Assembly: GCA_003558435.1 (NCBI GenBank)
Contig: PWLR01000235.1
Location: forward strand, 1 to 34,679
Reading direction: 5' to 3'
Source: Nitriliruptoraceae bacterium
Lineage (GTDB): Bacteria > Actinomycetota > Nitriliruptoria > Nitriliruptorales > Nitriliruptoraceae
DNA: 34,679 bases
This document shows, in pieces, positions 1-8,086 of this stretch (positions are counted from its first letter, which is position 1; every line of letters starts with the position of its first letter). The position numbers and the translations under genes are program-made. Under the pieces are notes generated by a model. The model saw only the letters and a program-made list of their open reading frames with translations, made no database searches and was not told where the DNA came from.

Positions 1-1935
1 CAGATAGGACAAGGGCTTGTCCCCACCGACGTCCAGGGTGCGGATGACCAGGGGCTGGCCCTCGGGCATCGCCGAGGCGATGTCCCGGTAGATCTCGACC
101 TGCTCGTCCTCGGTCGGCGCCGAGGTGCGCCCCATGAAGGCGAACTCGGTCCGCAGGAGCCCGACCCCTTCCGCGCCGACCCACTTCGCCTCGCGGATGT
201 CGTCGAGCCCGGCGATGTTGGCGACGACCTCCGCTCGGTGCCCATCGGTGGTGATCGCCGGCTCGAGGGCGTGCTCGAGCTCGACGGTGCGGCGCTTCGC
301 GATCCGCTGCTGCCGAGCGCGGATGCGTTCCACCTCGGCTTCGGAGGCATCGAGCCGGAGCGTGCCCTTGGCGCCGTCGAGGATCACCCGCTCCCCGTCG
401 GCGACCTCCAACGCCCGGGGGTCGATCCCCGCAACCGCCGGGATGTCCAGTGAGCGGGCCAGGATCGCCACGTGGGACGAGGCCCCACCCGCGGTCGTGC
501 AGAACCCCTCGATCCGGTCGCGGTCGAGGTTGGCGGTGTCCGAAGGGGTCAGGTCCTCGGCGATCAGGATGGTGCCGGCCGGGAACTCGGGACGCTCCTG
601 ACGGACACCGGTCAGCAATTCGAGGACCCGCTGCCCGACATCACGTACGTCGTTGGCCCGCCCGGCCAGGACCTCGCTCTGGAGTCCGGCCAGCCGTTCG
701 GCGTGCGTCTGGTAGGCGCTGCGCCAGGCGAACGCGGCACTCTTACCCTTGTCGATCGCGCTCCCCGCCAGGTCCAGCAGGTCCGGATCGTCGAGCAGCT
801 CCTGGTGAGCGGCGAAGATGGCCGCCTTGCTCGGATCCGCTTCTCCCTGGAGGCGTGCCTCGAGGGCTTCGAGCTGGACCTGGGCATTGTCGATGGCATC
901 ATCGAGCCGCCGTCGCTCGTGGTGGCGATCGCTCGCTTCCTCCACGACACTGATGTCATCGTGCCGGATCTGCACGACCGTGCCGACGCCGAGCCCCGGC
1001 GAGGCAGCCACACCGAGCAGCAGATCCGGGTCGTCCGAGTGCGCTCTCGGGGCTGGGGCCGCCTCGGCGCGGACCGTGCTGCTGGCGGGCGCTGCGGCCG
1101 GAGCACCGCCCTCCTCACCGAGCCCCTCGGCCACCGCGGCGGTCAGCGTCTCGACCACTTCGGCGGCTCCCGGACCCTGCGCGATCAGATGCACCTTCTC
1201 GCCGGGACCGACCTCGAGGCCCATGATGGCGACCACGCTCTTCGCGTTCACCCGGGTGTCCCCGCGCTGCAGGAACACACGGCCGTCGAAGCGCTTCGCC
1301 AGGTTCGCCAGCACGGCGGCGGGTCGCGCATGCAGACCGGTCGGGTTGGTGACCATGATCGCCTCGGAGGTGACCTGCTTGCCCGCGGCGGCCTCACCAT
1401 CGTCGCGACCCTCATCGGCGACGAGCTCCAGGTCCGCGACGGCGTCCTCGCCGGCGGTGACCAGACCGGAGCGCGGCGTGAACGAGACGAGCCGCTCCGA
1501 GTTGGTGATGACCATCTGGGTCAGCAAGCTCTTCGCATGCGTGGCGACGTGATCGAGGTCGAACGTGATCAGTTCGGTCCCGACGGTCACCTGCTCACCG
1601 ACCGCCACCTTCGGATCGAACCCCTCGCCCTTCAGCGCCACGGTGTCGAGGCCTACGTGCAGCAGCACCTCGAGTCCCTCGACGGTCCTCAAGGTGACGG
1701 CGTGACCGGCGGCGTGGATCTGCACCACCTCGCCATCACACGGAGCCACCAGACGATCGCTCAACGGGTCGATGGAGAGCCCCTCCCCCACCATCTTCTG
1801 CGCGAAGACGGGATCGGGAACATGCTCGATGGGCACGAGCAGACCGCTCAACGGCGCCAGGAGCACCACCGTGGAGGACGCCTGCACCCCGGGGCCACCA
1901 CCACCGCCGCGAACAGAGGTGGTGGACTCGGCCAT
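1..1935 (-). CDS. Multiphosphoryl transfer protein: glucose-type EIIA-HPr-Enzyme I fusion (partial)
   Basis: Single cytoplasmic polypeptide carrying the PEP:sugar phosphotransferase relay. The first 645 residues are present; the C-terminal PEP-binding barrel of Enzyme I is cut by the window edge (about 840 residues expected). EIIA of the glucose (Crr) type spans about 22-165, with the paired histidines His78 and His93 (VLLHVGLDT) spaced 15 apart as in Crr. HPr spans about 190-272, with phosphoacceptor His202 in GLHARP and a Ser46-like serine in NAKSVV. Enzyme I starts at about 306 (GVAASPGLGVG), with catalytic His488 in TTAGGASSHVAILAR and the later GGDKPLSYL motif. The ATG at 1933-1935 has an AGGAG six bases upstream. 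This domain order is that of Pseudomonas NagF-type proteins (N-acetylglucosamine PTS); FruB-type fusions carry a fructose-type EIIA instead. No EIIBC permease is visible. It follows hypE on the same strand after 154 bp, so it is probably a separate unit. Confidence 0.93.
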   Translation of the reverse strand, partial: MAESTTSVRGGGGGPGVQASSTVVLLAPLSGLLVPIEHVPDPVFAQKMVGEGLSIDPLSDRLVAPCDGEVVQIHAAGHAVTLRTVEGLEVLLHVGLDTVALKGEGFDPKVAVGEQVTVGTELITFDLDHVATHAKSLLTQMVITNSERLVSFTPRSGLVTAGEDAVADLELVADEGRDDGEAAAGKQVTSEAIMVTNPTGLHARPAAVLANLAKRFDGRVFLQRGDTRVNAKSVVAIMGLEVGPGEKVHLIAQGPGAAEVVETLTAAVAEGLGEEGGAPAAAPASSTVRAEAAPAPRAHSDDPDLLLGVAASPGLGVGTVVQIRHDDISVVEEASDRHHERRRLDDAIDNAQVQLEALEARLQGEADPSKAAIFAAHQELLDDPDLLDLAGSAIDKGKSAAFAWRSAYQTHAERLAGLQSEVLAGRANDVRDVGQRVLELLTGVRQERPEFPAGTILIAEDLTPSDTANLDRDRIEGFCTTAGGASSHVAILARSLDIPAVAGIDPRALEVADGERVILDGAKGTLRLDASEAEVERIRARQQRIAKRRTVELEHALEPAITTDGHRAEVVANIAGLDDIREAKWVGAEGVGLLRTEFAFMGRTSAPTEDEQVEIYRDIASAMPEGQPLVIRTLDVGGDKPLSYL

Positions 1936-2038
1936 CGCAGGCTCCTAGTCGTCTCTCGTCGCTCACCCAGTCGGTTGGAGTCAAACAGCCTGCCCGGGTG
2001 ACCGCAATGGTCCCGCCTGCTCGGCGAGCTCCGGAGGG

Positions 2039-2061
2039 GCTGCTGTACGCGGTGCAGCAGC
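2039..2061 (-). terminator. Weak inverted repeat between hypE and the PTS gene
   Basis: GCTGCTG and CAGCAGC face each other across a 9-base spacer, 29 bp beyond the hypE stop. It could act as a weak terminator or attenuator ending the hyp operon. There is no T-run after it, so this is a low-confidence call based only on the dyad. The rest of the 154-bp gap holds a TTGACT box (1979-1984, minus strand) with no convincing -10 element. Confidence 0.25.
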
Positions 2062-2089
2062 ACCGGCGCGGTCACGCGCACCGAACCGA

Positions 2090-3196
2090 TCAGCAGATCC
2101 GCGGCAACTGCTCACCCAGCGGCATGTCGACGACCCGGCTCGCACCGAGGCTGGTGCGCGCCACCACCATCCCGTGATGGTCGTCGACGACCTCGCCGAT
2201 GATCACGGCCTCACGGCCGCTGTCGTGGCTGCGCATCGCTTCCAGGACCGCGTCGGCCGCCTCGGGTGCGACGAAGGCGACCAGCTTGCCCTCGTTGGCC
2301 ACGTGGATCGGATCGAGCCCGAGGAAGCTGCACGCGGACGCGACCGCCGTGGCGATGGGCAGGGAGCGTTCCGCGTAGCTCATGCCGACGTCGGCGCTCG
2401 CCGCGAGCTCGCACAGCGAGGCCGCCATGCCCCCCCGGGTCGCGTCGCGCAGGCAGTGCAGCTGTGAACCGTCGTCGGTCGCCGCCAGCATCGCGGCCAC
2501 CAGCCCGGCCAGGGGCGTGGAATCGCTGGCGAGCTCGGTCCCGAACTGCAGTCCCTCGCGCACGCTCATGACCGCGACGCCGTGGTCGCCGATGCGCCCG
2601 GAGAGGATGATGCGGTCCCCCGGTCGGATCCGCTGAGGCGAGAGCTCCACGCCGTCGGGGATAAGCCCGATGCCCGTGGTGGTGATCGTCAGGCCCGTCC
2701 CGTCGCCCGCGTCGGTGACCTTGGTGTCGCCGGTGACCAGCTGCACGCCGGCGGCCGTGGCCGCCCGGCCCATCGATTCCGCGACGGTGCCGAGCACCGA
2801 CAGCTCGAGGCCCTCCTCGATGACGAACGCGGTCGAGAGGGCGACCGGTACGGCCCCCGCCATCGCGACATCGTTGACCGTGCCGTTGATCGCGAGGTCA
2901 CCGATGTTGCCGCCGGGGAAGAACAGCGGGTCGACGACGAACGAATCGGTGGAGAACGCCAACCGGGCCCCACCGATCATCAGCGTCGCCGCGTCCGTTG
3001 GTGTCGCTCCGGCCGCGGCAGCCCCGAAGGCCGGGAGGAACAGGTGCTCGACCAGCTCGGCCGACAGCTTCCCGCCGCCCCCGTGGCCGGCGAGGATGCG
3101 CTCGTGATCACGCAGCGGCAGGGGGCAGCTCCAGCCCTCGACGTCGATCGGCGGGGTCGTCGCGGGCTCGGACGCGGTCAGGTCCACATCAGCCAC
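2090..3196 (-). CDS. hypE: Hydrogenase maturation protein HypE
   Basis: HypE dehydrates a thiocarboxamide on its own C-terminal cysteine to thiocyanate, giving the CN ligands of the [NiFe]-hydrogenase iron; it works with HypF (donor) and HypC-HypD (acceptor). The 368-residue protein belongs to the PurM/AIR-synthase-like ATP-binding superfamily. It has a glycine-rich N-terminal loop ([10 protein letters not shown], about 36-45), the substrate-binding [20 protein letters not shown] segment, [11 protein letters not shown], and ends exactly in PRIC, the obligatory terminal cysteine. The GTG start at 3196 is chosen because AGGAG lies six bases upstream; it overlaps the hypD stop by 8 nt, indicating translational coupling. 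A leader of about 25 residues before the usual start of the family domain is slightly longer than usual. It is the last gene of hypFCDE. Confidence 0.96.
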   Translation of the reverse strand: MADVDLTASEPATTPPIDVEGWSCPLPLRDHERILAGHGGGGKLSAELVEHLFLPAFGAAAAGATPTDAATLMIGGARLAFSTDSFVVDPLFFPGGNIGDLAINGTVNDVAMAGAVPVALSTAFVIEEGLELSVLGTVAESMGRAATAAGVQLVTGDTKVTDAGDGTGLTITTTGIGLIPDGVELSPQRIRPGDRIILSGRIGDHGVAVMSVREGLQFGTELASDSTPLAGLVAAMLAATDDGSQLHCLRDATRGGMAASLCELAASADVGMSYAERSLPIATAVASACSFLGLDPIHVANEGKLVAFVAPEAADAVLEAMRSHDSGREAVIIGEVVDDHHGMVVARTSLGASRVVDMPLGEQLPRIC

Positions 3197-4322
3197 GGTT
3201 CGCTCCTGAATCGACGACCGGCAGCATCCGCGCCGACTCCAGTCGACCGTACTGGTAGTAGGCGGCGCAGGCGCCTTCGCTCGAGACCATGGTCGCCCCC
3301 AGAGGGTTGCGCGGCGTGCATTCCTGACCGAACGCCGGACACTCGTTGGGCTTCAGCAACCCCTGGAGCACCTCGCCCGAGCGGCACAGTGTCGACTCCT
3401 CGACATCCATGTCGGCGACGTCGAACCGGGTCTCGGCGTTCAGGTCCTGGTACCGCTCCGAGAGGTGCCAACCGCTCTGCGGGATCATCCCGATGCCGCG
3501 CCACTTACGGTCCGTGACGGCGAACACGTCCTCGAGCATGGCCTGGGCCGGGGAGTTCCCGGCGTCGTTGACCGCTCGTGGGTAGCCGTTCTCCAGGTAG
3601 GCCTCACCGTTCTCCAGTTGGATGAGCGTGCGACGGATGCCGTCGAGCACGTCGAGCGGCTCGAACCCGGTCACCACGATCGGGACCTTGTACTTCTCCA
3701 CCAGCGGTTCGTACTGCCAGGTGCCCATCACGCTGCAGACGTGGCCGGCGGCCAGGAACCCGTTGACCCGGCTGGTCGGTGACGAGGCGATGGCCTCGAT
3801 CGCCGGGGGCACCAACACGTGGCTGACCAGCAGCGAGAGGTTGGTGAGCCCCCGCTGACGGGCCTGATAGGCGACCATCGCGTTGCCGGGTGCGGTGGTC
3901 TCGAACCCGATGGCGAAGAACACGACCTGCTTGTCGGGGTTGTCCTCCGCGATACCCACCGCGTCGAGCGGCGAGTAGACGATACGCACGTCGCCGCCGC
4001 GCGACCGCACCCCGAACAGGTCCGTGTGACTGCCCGGGACACGCAGCATGTCCCCGAACGAACAGAAGATGACCTCGGGCTTGGCAGCGATCGCCAGGGC
4101 CTTGTCGATGGTCTCGAGGGGGGTGACGCAGACGGGACAGCCGGGTCCGTGGATCAGCTCCACCTCGTCGGGCAGCAGCTGGTCGATGCCGTTGCGGATG
4201 ATCGAGTGGGTCTGTCCCCCGCAGACCTCCATGATCGCCCACGGCTCGGTGACCACGGAGCGGATCTGGGCGAAGAGCGTCGCAGCGAGGTCCGGGTCGT
4301 TGAACTCGTCGAGGTACTTCAT
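3189..4322 (-). CDS. hypD: Hydrogenase maturation protein HypD
   Basis: HypD is the [4Fe-4S] scaffold on which, together with HypC, the Fe(CN)2CO group of [NiFe] hydrogenases is assembled. The 377 residues match the usual family length. Conserved elements are EVCGGQTHS (Cys34), GPGCPVC (Cys62/Cys65) and [13 protein letters not shown], with a C-terminal cysteine cluster ([24 protein letters not shown]) that ligates the Fe-S cluster. The ATG at 4322 overlaps the hypC TGA as ATGA. A longer in-frame opening to 4532 exists but runs antiparallel through hypC-coding sequence and lacks family similarity, so it is rejected. The stop overlaps the hypE start by 8 nt. Confidence 0.97.
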   Translation of the reverse strand: MKYLDEFNDPDLAATLFAQIRSVVTEPWAIMEVCGGQTHSIIRNGIDQLLPDEVELIHGPGCPVCVTPLETIDKALAIAAKPEVIFCSFGDMLRVPGSHTDLFGVRSRGGDVRIVYSPLDAVGIAEDNPDKQVVFFAIGFETTAPGNAMVAYQARQRGLTNLSLLVSHVLVPPAIEAIASSPTSRVNGFLAAGHVCSVMGTWQYEPLVEKYKVPIVVTGFEPLDVLDGIRRTLIQLENGEAYLENGYPRAVNDAGNSPAQAMLEDVFAVTDRKWRGIGMIPQSGWHLSERYQDLNAETRFDVADMDVEESTLCRSGEVLQGLLKPNECPAFGQECTPRNPLGATMVSSEGACAAYYQYGRLESARMLPVVDSGANRG

Positions 4323-4627
4323 GACATCACCGCCCCGGGTGGCCGTCCGGTGATCGTTCGATCGTCGACCGCCGCGTCCGCCGGCACGCCCAACTCCTCG
4401 TCCAGGAGCCCGAGCTCCCCGAACAGCTCCAGGGTCTTGAGCGCCGACTCCTCGTCGACCATGGTGATCGCGAAGCCGGCGTGGATCAGCGTGTAGTCGC
4501 CGACCTTCGCCTGGGGAACGTAGGCCAGACACACGTTCTTGGTGACACCGCCGAAGTCGACGGTCGCCATCTGGGTCCCGCGCTCGTCACGGATGTCGAG
4601 GACCTTGCCGGGCACGCCGAGACACAT
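4319..4627 (-). CDS. hypC: Hydrogenase maturation chaperone HypC
   Basis: Small chaperone of the HypC/HupF family that forms the HypCD complex and delivers the Fe(CN)2CO group to the hydrogenase large subunit. The N-terminus MCLGVPGKV contains the functionally essential Cys2 and matches the family signature. The OB-fold body ends at about residue 75. The total of 102 residues is about 15-25 longer than typical because of a C-terminal tail ([15 protein letters not shown]) of unknown role. The gene starts one base after the hypF stop region (gap at 4628) and overlaps hypD by 4 nt. Confidence 0.96.
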   Translation of the reverse strand: MCLGVPGKVLDIRDERGTQMATVDFGGVTKNVCLAYVPQAKVGDYTLIHAGFAITMVDEESALKTLELFGELGLLDEELGVPADAAVDDRTITGRPPGAVMS

Positions 4628-4628
4628 G

Positions 4629-7160
4629 TCAGTTCCTGCCGTCGTGGGTACGAGGATCGAGGTGGGGACGAGGGTCGGTGGATCTTCTCACTGCTGAGCG
4701 TGGGGCGGTGGCGTAGCGCTCGCCACGCGCGCCGATGGCGAGCTGGCCGAGCGCCAACCCTCCGTCGTTCGGCGGTACCAGCCGGTGCCGCAGGACGGTG
4801 AAGCCGCGGTCGGTGAGCGCCTCGGTGGCCAGTCGCGTGAGCAGCGCGTTGGTGAACACCCCACCGGAGAGCGCGACGAGTTCCGGGCCACCTCCTTCGC
4901 GTACGTCGAGTGCGACCTCGAGTATCGCCGCCGCGACCGCCTCGTGGAACCGCCGCGCGATCACCGGCGTCGCCACGCCCGTCCGTAGCGCCGCCACCAC
5001 CCCGCGGATGAGCACCCCCGCATCGAGGTGGGTCGGCTGCCCGTGAGCGGAGCGGACGAGCGGCAGCTGGATCTCGGAGGCGCTCCCCGAGGCCGGGGGG
5101 GCGATCGTCCCGGCGGAGCCGGCGAGCACCTCCAGCTCGATGGCCGCCTGGGCTTCGAAGGTGACGTCGTGGCGGACCCCGAGCAGCGAGGCCACCGCGT
5201 CGAACAGCCGCCCCATGCTGGAGGTCGGCAGGCACCTCAGGTTCCGCTCCAGTTGCGTGTCCAGCAGCGCGCGTTCCTCGATCGGGGTGGCCGCGACCGC
5301 CGCCAGATCGTCGTCCCAGGCGATCCCGGCGCTGCGCAGGTGCGAGAGCGCCACACGGCGGGGGTGGCGGATGGCGGCGTCGCCACCGGGGAGCGGGACG
5401 GGCGAGAGGTGGGCGATGCGTTCGAAGCCGTCGTAGTCGGCCAGCAGCATCTCACCGCCCCAGACGGTCCCGTCGGATCCGTACCCGGTGCCGTCGAAGG
5501 CGATGCCGAGCACCGGCTCGTCCACGCCGTGCTCGGCCATCACCGACGCGATGTGCGCATGGTGGTGTTGGACCTCGACGACCGGTCGACCCTCGCCGTG
5601 GGAGACCGCCCAGACCCGGGTGGTGTAGTCGGGGTGGGCGTCGGCGACCAACCGCTCGGGGGTCACCTGATGCATCGCCGCGAACCGTTCGACGGTGCGC
5701 TCGAACGCCCGCAGGGTCGCGAGCGAGCCCATGTCGCCGATGTGCGCCGACAGCCACACCCGACGGCCGTCGGTGAGACCGGCGACGGTCTTGAGCTGTC
5801 CGCCGACCGCCAGGGCGGGGACCCCGTCGAACGGCAACGGGAGCGAGCCCGGCACGTAGCCGCGCGATCGGCGGATCACGGTGGTCGTGGCTTCGGTGCC
5901 GAGCAGATCGACCCGGACCACCGAGTCGTCGCACGGCACCGCGATCGGCCGGTCGTGCAGCAGGAACGCGTCGGCGATGGCGCCGAGCCGGTCTCGAGCT
6001 TCCTCGTCGTCGATGCACAACGGCTCCTCGGCGAGGTTTCCGCTGGTCATCACGAGCACGGCAGGCGCCGATCGGCCCGCGTCCGGGACGTCGTGGAGCA
6101 GCAGGTGATGGAGCGGCGAGGAGGGGAGCATCACCCCGATCCACGGGTTGCCCGGCGCGACCGAACCAGCGAGCGGGGCGTCGTCGCGACGGCGCAGCAG
6201 CACGATGGGCGCCACCGGCGAGCTCAGCACGGCGGCCTCGGTGTCGCTGATGTGGGCCAGCGTGCGGGCCGTCGCCAGGTCACGGGCCATCACGGCGAAC
6301 GGTTTACCGGGACGCTGTTTGCGTTCGCGCAGGGTCGTGAGCGTGGGTTCGTGGTCGGCGCGACACGCCAGATGGAAGCCACCGATGCCCTTGACCGCGA
6401 CGATCGCCCCCCCGGCGAGCAGCGCCTGGACCGCCGCGAGGATCTCGTCGCTGCCGCCTGCCGGTTCGGCGGCCCCGTCCCCGGCCCGGGCGGTCGCCGG
6501 GCGCCCCGGGAAGCCGTCGACGGCGGATCGCAGCCGGAGCCGTGGACCGCACTTCGCGCACGCCACCGGTTGGGCGTGGAACCGGCGGTCGAGCGGGTCG
6601 TGGTACTCACGCTCGCACGGACCGCACAGCGGGAAACCGGCCATGGTGGTCGCGGGGCGGTCGTAGGGCAACGCGGTGATGATGGTGAAACGCGGTCCGC
6701 AGTTGGTACAGGTGATGAACGGGTAGCGGTGACGGCGGTCGGCCGGGTCCATCAGCTCGGCCAGACAGTCACCACAGGCGGCGGTGTCCGGCGGCGCGGT
6801 GGTGACCGGTCCCGCGACCCGTCGGCTGTCGACGATGTCGAAGCGGGTGTCGGAGGTGGCGGCGCCGTCCTCGAGCGGCAGGTCCACGACCGTCACCGTG
6901 TCGACGTGCGCCAACGGGGGCTGCTCGTCCACCAGCCGCCGCCGGAACGTGGCCAGCGCGGCAGACGGGCCCTGCAGCTCGATGAACACACTGCCGCTGT
7001 CGTTGCCCACCCGACCGGTCAGCCCGAGCGCCACCGCCAGGCGGTAGACATGCGGCCGGAAGCCCACGCCCTGCACCGTGCCGGTGACCGTCATCCCGAT
7101 CCGCCGGACCTCGACCGTAACCCTGTTCGCGATGGTCCCCCCGCCCGGCGGCCTCACCAC
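4629..7160 (-). CDS. hypF: Carbamoyltransferase HypF
   Basis: HypF activates carbamoyl phosphate and transfers the carbamoyl group to the HypE C-terminal cysteine, the first step toward the hydrogenase CN ligands. Domains in order in 843 residues: acylphosphatase (GTVQGVGFRPHVYRLA, about 27-42, catalytic Arg35); two zinc fingers (CGDC...CTNCGPRF and CGPC...CAKCGPRL); YrdC-like (GAIVAVKGIGGFHLAC...KQRPGKPFAVMAR); and Kae1/HypF C-terminal ATPase-like domain (HHHAHIASVMAEHG, FDGTGYGSDGTVWGGE). The total is slightly longer than the usual 750-780, partly from a low-complexity insert between the second zinc finger and YrdC. The start is uncertain: GTG at 7160 is given, while an in-frame ATG at 7094 (MTVTGTVQG) would begin right at the acylphosphatase domain. 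First gene of the operon. Confidence 0.95.
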   Translation of the reverse strand: MVRPPGGGTIANRVTVEVRRIGMTVTGTVQGVGFRPHVYRLAVALGLTGRVGNDSGSVFIELQGPSAALATFRRRLVDEQPPLAHVDTVTVVDLPLEDGAATSDTRFDIVDSRRVAGPVTTAPPDTAACGDCLAELMDPADRRHRYPFITCTNCGPRFTIITALPYDRPATTMAGFPLCGPCEREYHDPLDRRFHAQPVACAKCGPRLRLRSAVDGFPGRPATARAGDGAAEPAGGSDEILAAVQALLAGGAIVAVKGIGGFHLACRADHEPTLTTLRERKQRPGKPFAVMARDLATARTLAHISDTEAAVLSSPVAPIVLLRRRDDAPLAGSVAPGNPWIGVMLPSSPLHHLLLHDVPDAGRSAPAVLVMTSGNLAEEPLCIDDEEARDRLGAIADAFLLHDRPIAVPCDDSVVRVDLLGTEATTTVIRRSRGYVPGSLPLPFDGVPALAVGGQLKTVAGLTDGRRVWLSAHIGDMGSLATLRAFERTVERFAAMHQVTPERLVADAHPDYTTRVWAVSHGEGRPVVEVQHHHAHIASVMAEHGVDEPVLGIAFDGTGYGSDGTVWGGEMLLADYDGFERIAHLSPVPLPGGDAAIRHPRRVALSHLRSAGIAWDDDLAAVAATPIEERALLDTQLERNLRCLPTSSMGRLFDAVASLLGVRHDVTFEAQAAIELEVLAGSAGTIAPPASGSASEIQLPLVRSAHGQPTHLDAGVLIRGVVAALRTGVATPVIARRFHEAVAAAILEVALDVREGGGPELVALSGGVFTNALLTRLATEALTDRGFTVLRHRLVPPNDGGLALGQLAIGARGERYATAPRSAVRRSTDPRPHLDPRTHDGRN

Positions 7161-7199
7161 TCACCGCCGTGGGGCGGTGACGAGCCTGCCAGGTCACCG

Positions 7200-7227
7200 A
7201 GCATGACACGGTTCTCCCCGGAGTCAA
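7200..7227 (-). promoter_or_regulatory. hypF: Candidate hypF promoter
   Basis: On the minus strand TTGACT (7222-7227) is followed after 16 bases by CATGCT (7200-7205), a plausible sigma70-like pair. Transcription would start near 7193, leaving about 33 nt of leader before the GTG at 7160. The -10 match is only partial. Confidence 0.3.
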
Positions 7228-7438
7228 CTACGGCCAAGCGGTGACCGTACGACGCCGGTCGAGCACCGGTCGAAAGACCGGTTCAAGGGGCGGTTGTCGG
7301 GCAACCCGGTTGCCGTTCAGGTCCGGTTGCTCCGGACACGCCATCACCTGACCCGGAGCGATCAACGTCAGCCACTGTCCGACCGCGTGGGTCGTCGGGA
7401 ACCGGTTGGCCTCGTGCCGGCCTCCCAGGGGTTCTCGG

Positions 7439-7444
7439 TAGGCT
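7439..7444 (+). promoter_or_regulatory. Candidate -10 (TAGGCT) for a leaderless transcript
   Basis: TAGGCT lies exactly six bases before the ATG at 7451, the placement typical of leaderless actinobacterial mRNAs, where +1 is the start codon. No good Shine-Dalgarno and no clear -35 box are seen. Similar TAGGNT elements stand before the genes at 11717 and 16402. Confidence 0.4.
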
Positions 7445-7450
7445 CCACCC

Positions 7451-8086
7451 ATGCTGACGTCACCAGAGTTCGTCCTCGAGGACCGCGACGACATCGCTGC
7501 TCTGGTGCAACAGCACCCCTGGGCCGCGGTGGCGAGCGCCGTCGACGGGATCCCGGTGGTCTCGCACGCTCCGGTGCTGCTCGATGACGCCGAGGACGAT
7601 GCCGTGAGCATCATCAGTCACCTGGCTCGCCCGGACGCCCGATCCCATCGACTCGGCGAGGTCGAGATGGTCGTGGTCGTCCAAGGCCCCCATGGGTACG
7701 TGACCCCGTCCTGGTATCCCCAGGGAACCTATGTGCCGACGTGGAACTTCGTCGTCGTGCACCTCCACGGTGTCGCCGAGGTGCTGGATGCCGAGGCGAC
7801 CTGGGACGTCCTCGAACGCACGGTGGAGCGCTTCGAGGCCGAGCGGCCGCACCCCTGGTCGCTGGCGACGGTGACCGACTACGCCCACCGGATCGCGCCC
7901 GGGACCGTGGGCTTCCGACTGGAGCCGTCCCGGATCGTGGCGAAGGCGAAGCTCAGCCAGGACAAGCCCGAAGGGGTCGTCCGTTCCGTCATCACCGGAC
8001 TCGATCGCGACGAGGTTCACGGCAACACCGGACTCGCCGCGACGATGCGCTCGCAGCTGCCCGCGGCGGATGGCGAGCGGACGTGA
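7451..8086 (+). CDS. PaiB-family FMN-binding protein
   Basis: 211-residue member of the FMN_bind_2/PaiB family (split-barrel flavin-binding fold), often annotated as a negative transcriptional regulator after Bacillus PaiB, though its biochemical role is poorly defined. Diagnostic segments are HPWAAVASAVDGIPVVSHAP near the N-terminus, GPHGYVTPSWYP followed by VPTWNFVVVHLHG in the centre, and KAKLSQDKPEGV near the C-terminus. The length is typical. The ATG at 7451 has no strong ribosome site but a TAGGCT box six bases upstream, suggesting leaderless translation. Its stop overlaps the following amidohydrolase start as GTGA, so the two are translationally coupled. Confidence 0.88.
   Translation: MLTSPEFVLEDRDDIAALVQQHPWAAVASAVDGIPVVSHAPVLLDDAEDDAVSIISHLARPDARSHRLGEVEMVVVVQGPHGYVTPSWYPQGTYVPTWNFVVVHLHGVAEVLDAEATWDVLERTVERFEAERPHPWSLATVTDYAHRIAPGTVGFRLEPSRIVAKAKLSQDKPEGVVRSVITGLDRDEVHGNTGLAATMRSQLPAADGERT

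Larger units (their letters stand above)
7161..7450. promoter_or_regulatory. Divergent intergenic region between hypF and the PaiB-like gene
   Basis: 290 bp without a supportable gene. It should hold both divergent promoters. Visible content: the hypF-side TTGACT box; a 7-1-7 dyad GGCAACC-C-GGTTGCC at 7300-7314; two ACCGGT palindromes six bases apart (7265-7282); repeated CCGGTTG words (about 7306, 7323, 7403); and TAGGCT just before the 7451 start. The repeated CCGGTT words could be a regulator's sites, but no regulator is identifiable. Confidence 0.5.

Noticed and set aside
472..2001. Long open frame on the plus strand opposite the PTS fusion gene
   Set aside because: Antisense shadow caused by high GC; no family motifs, while the minus frame has all PTS catalytic motifs.
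5028..7244. 738-codon open frame on the plus strand opposite hypF
   Set aside because: Composition is Arg/Gly/Val/Asp-rich without recognisable domains; hypF on the other strand is certain.
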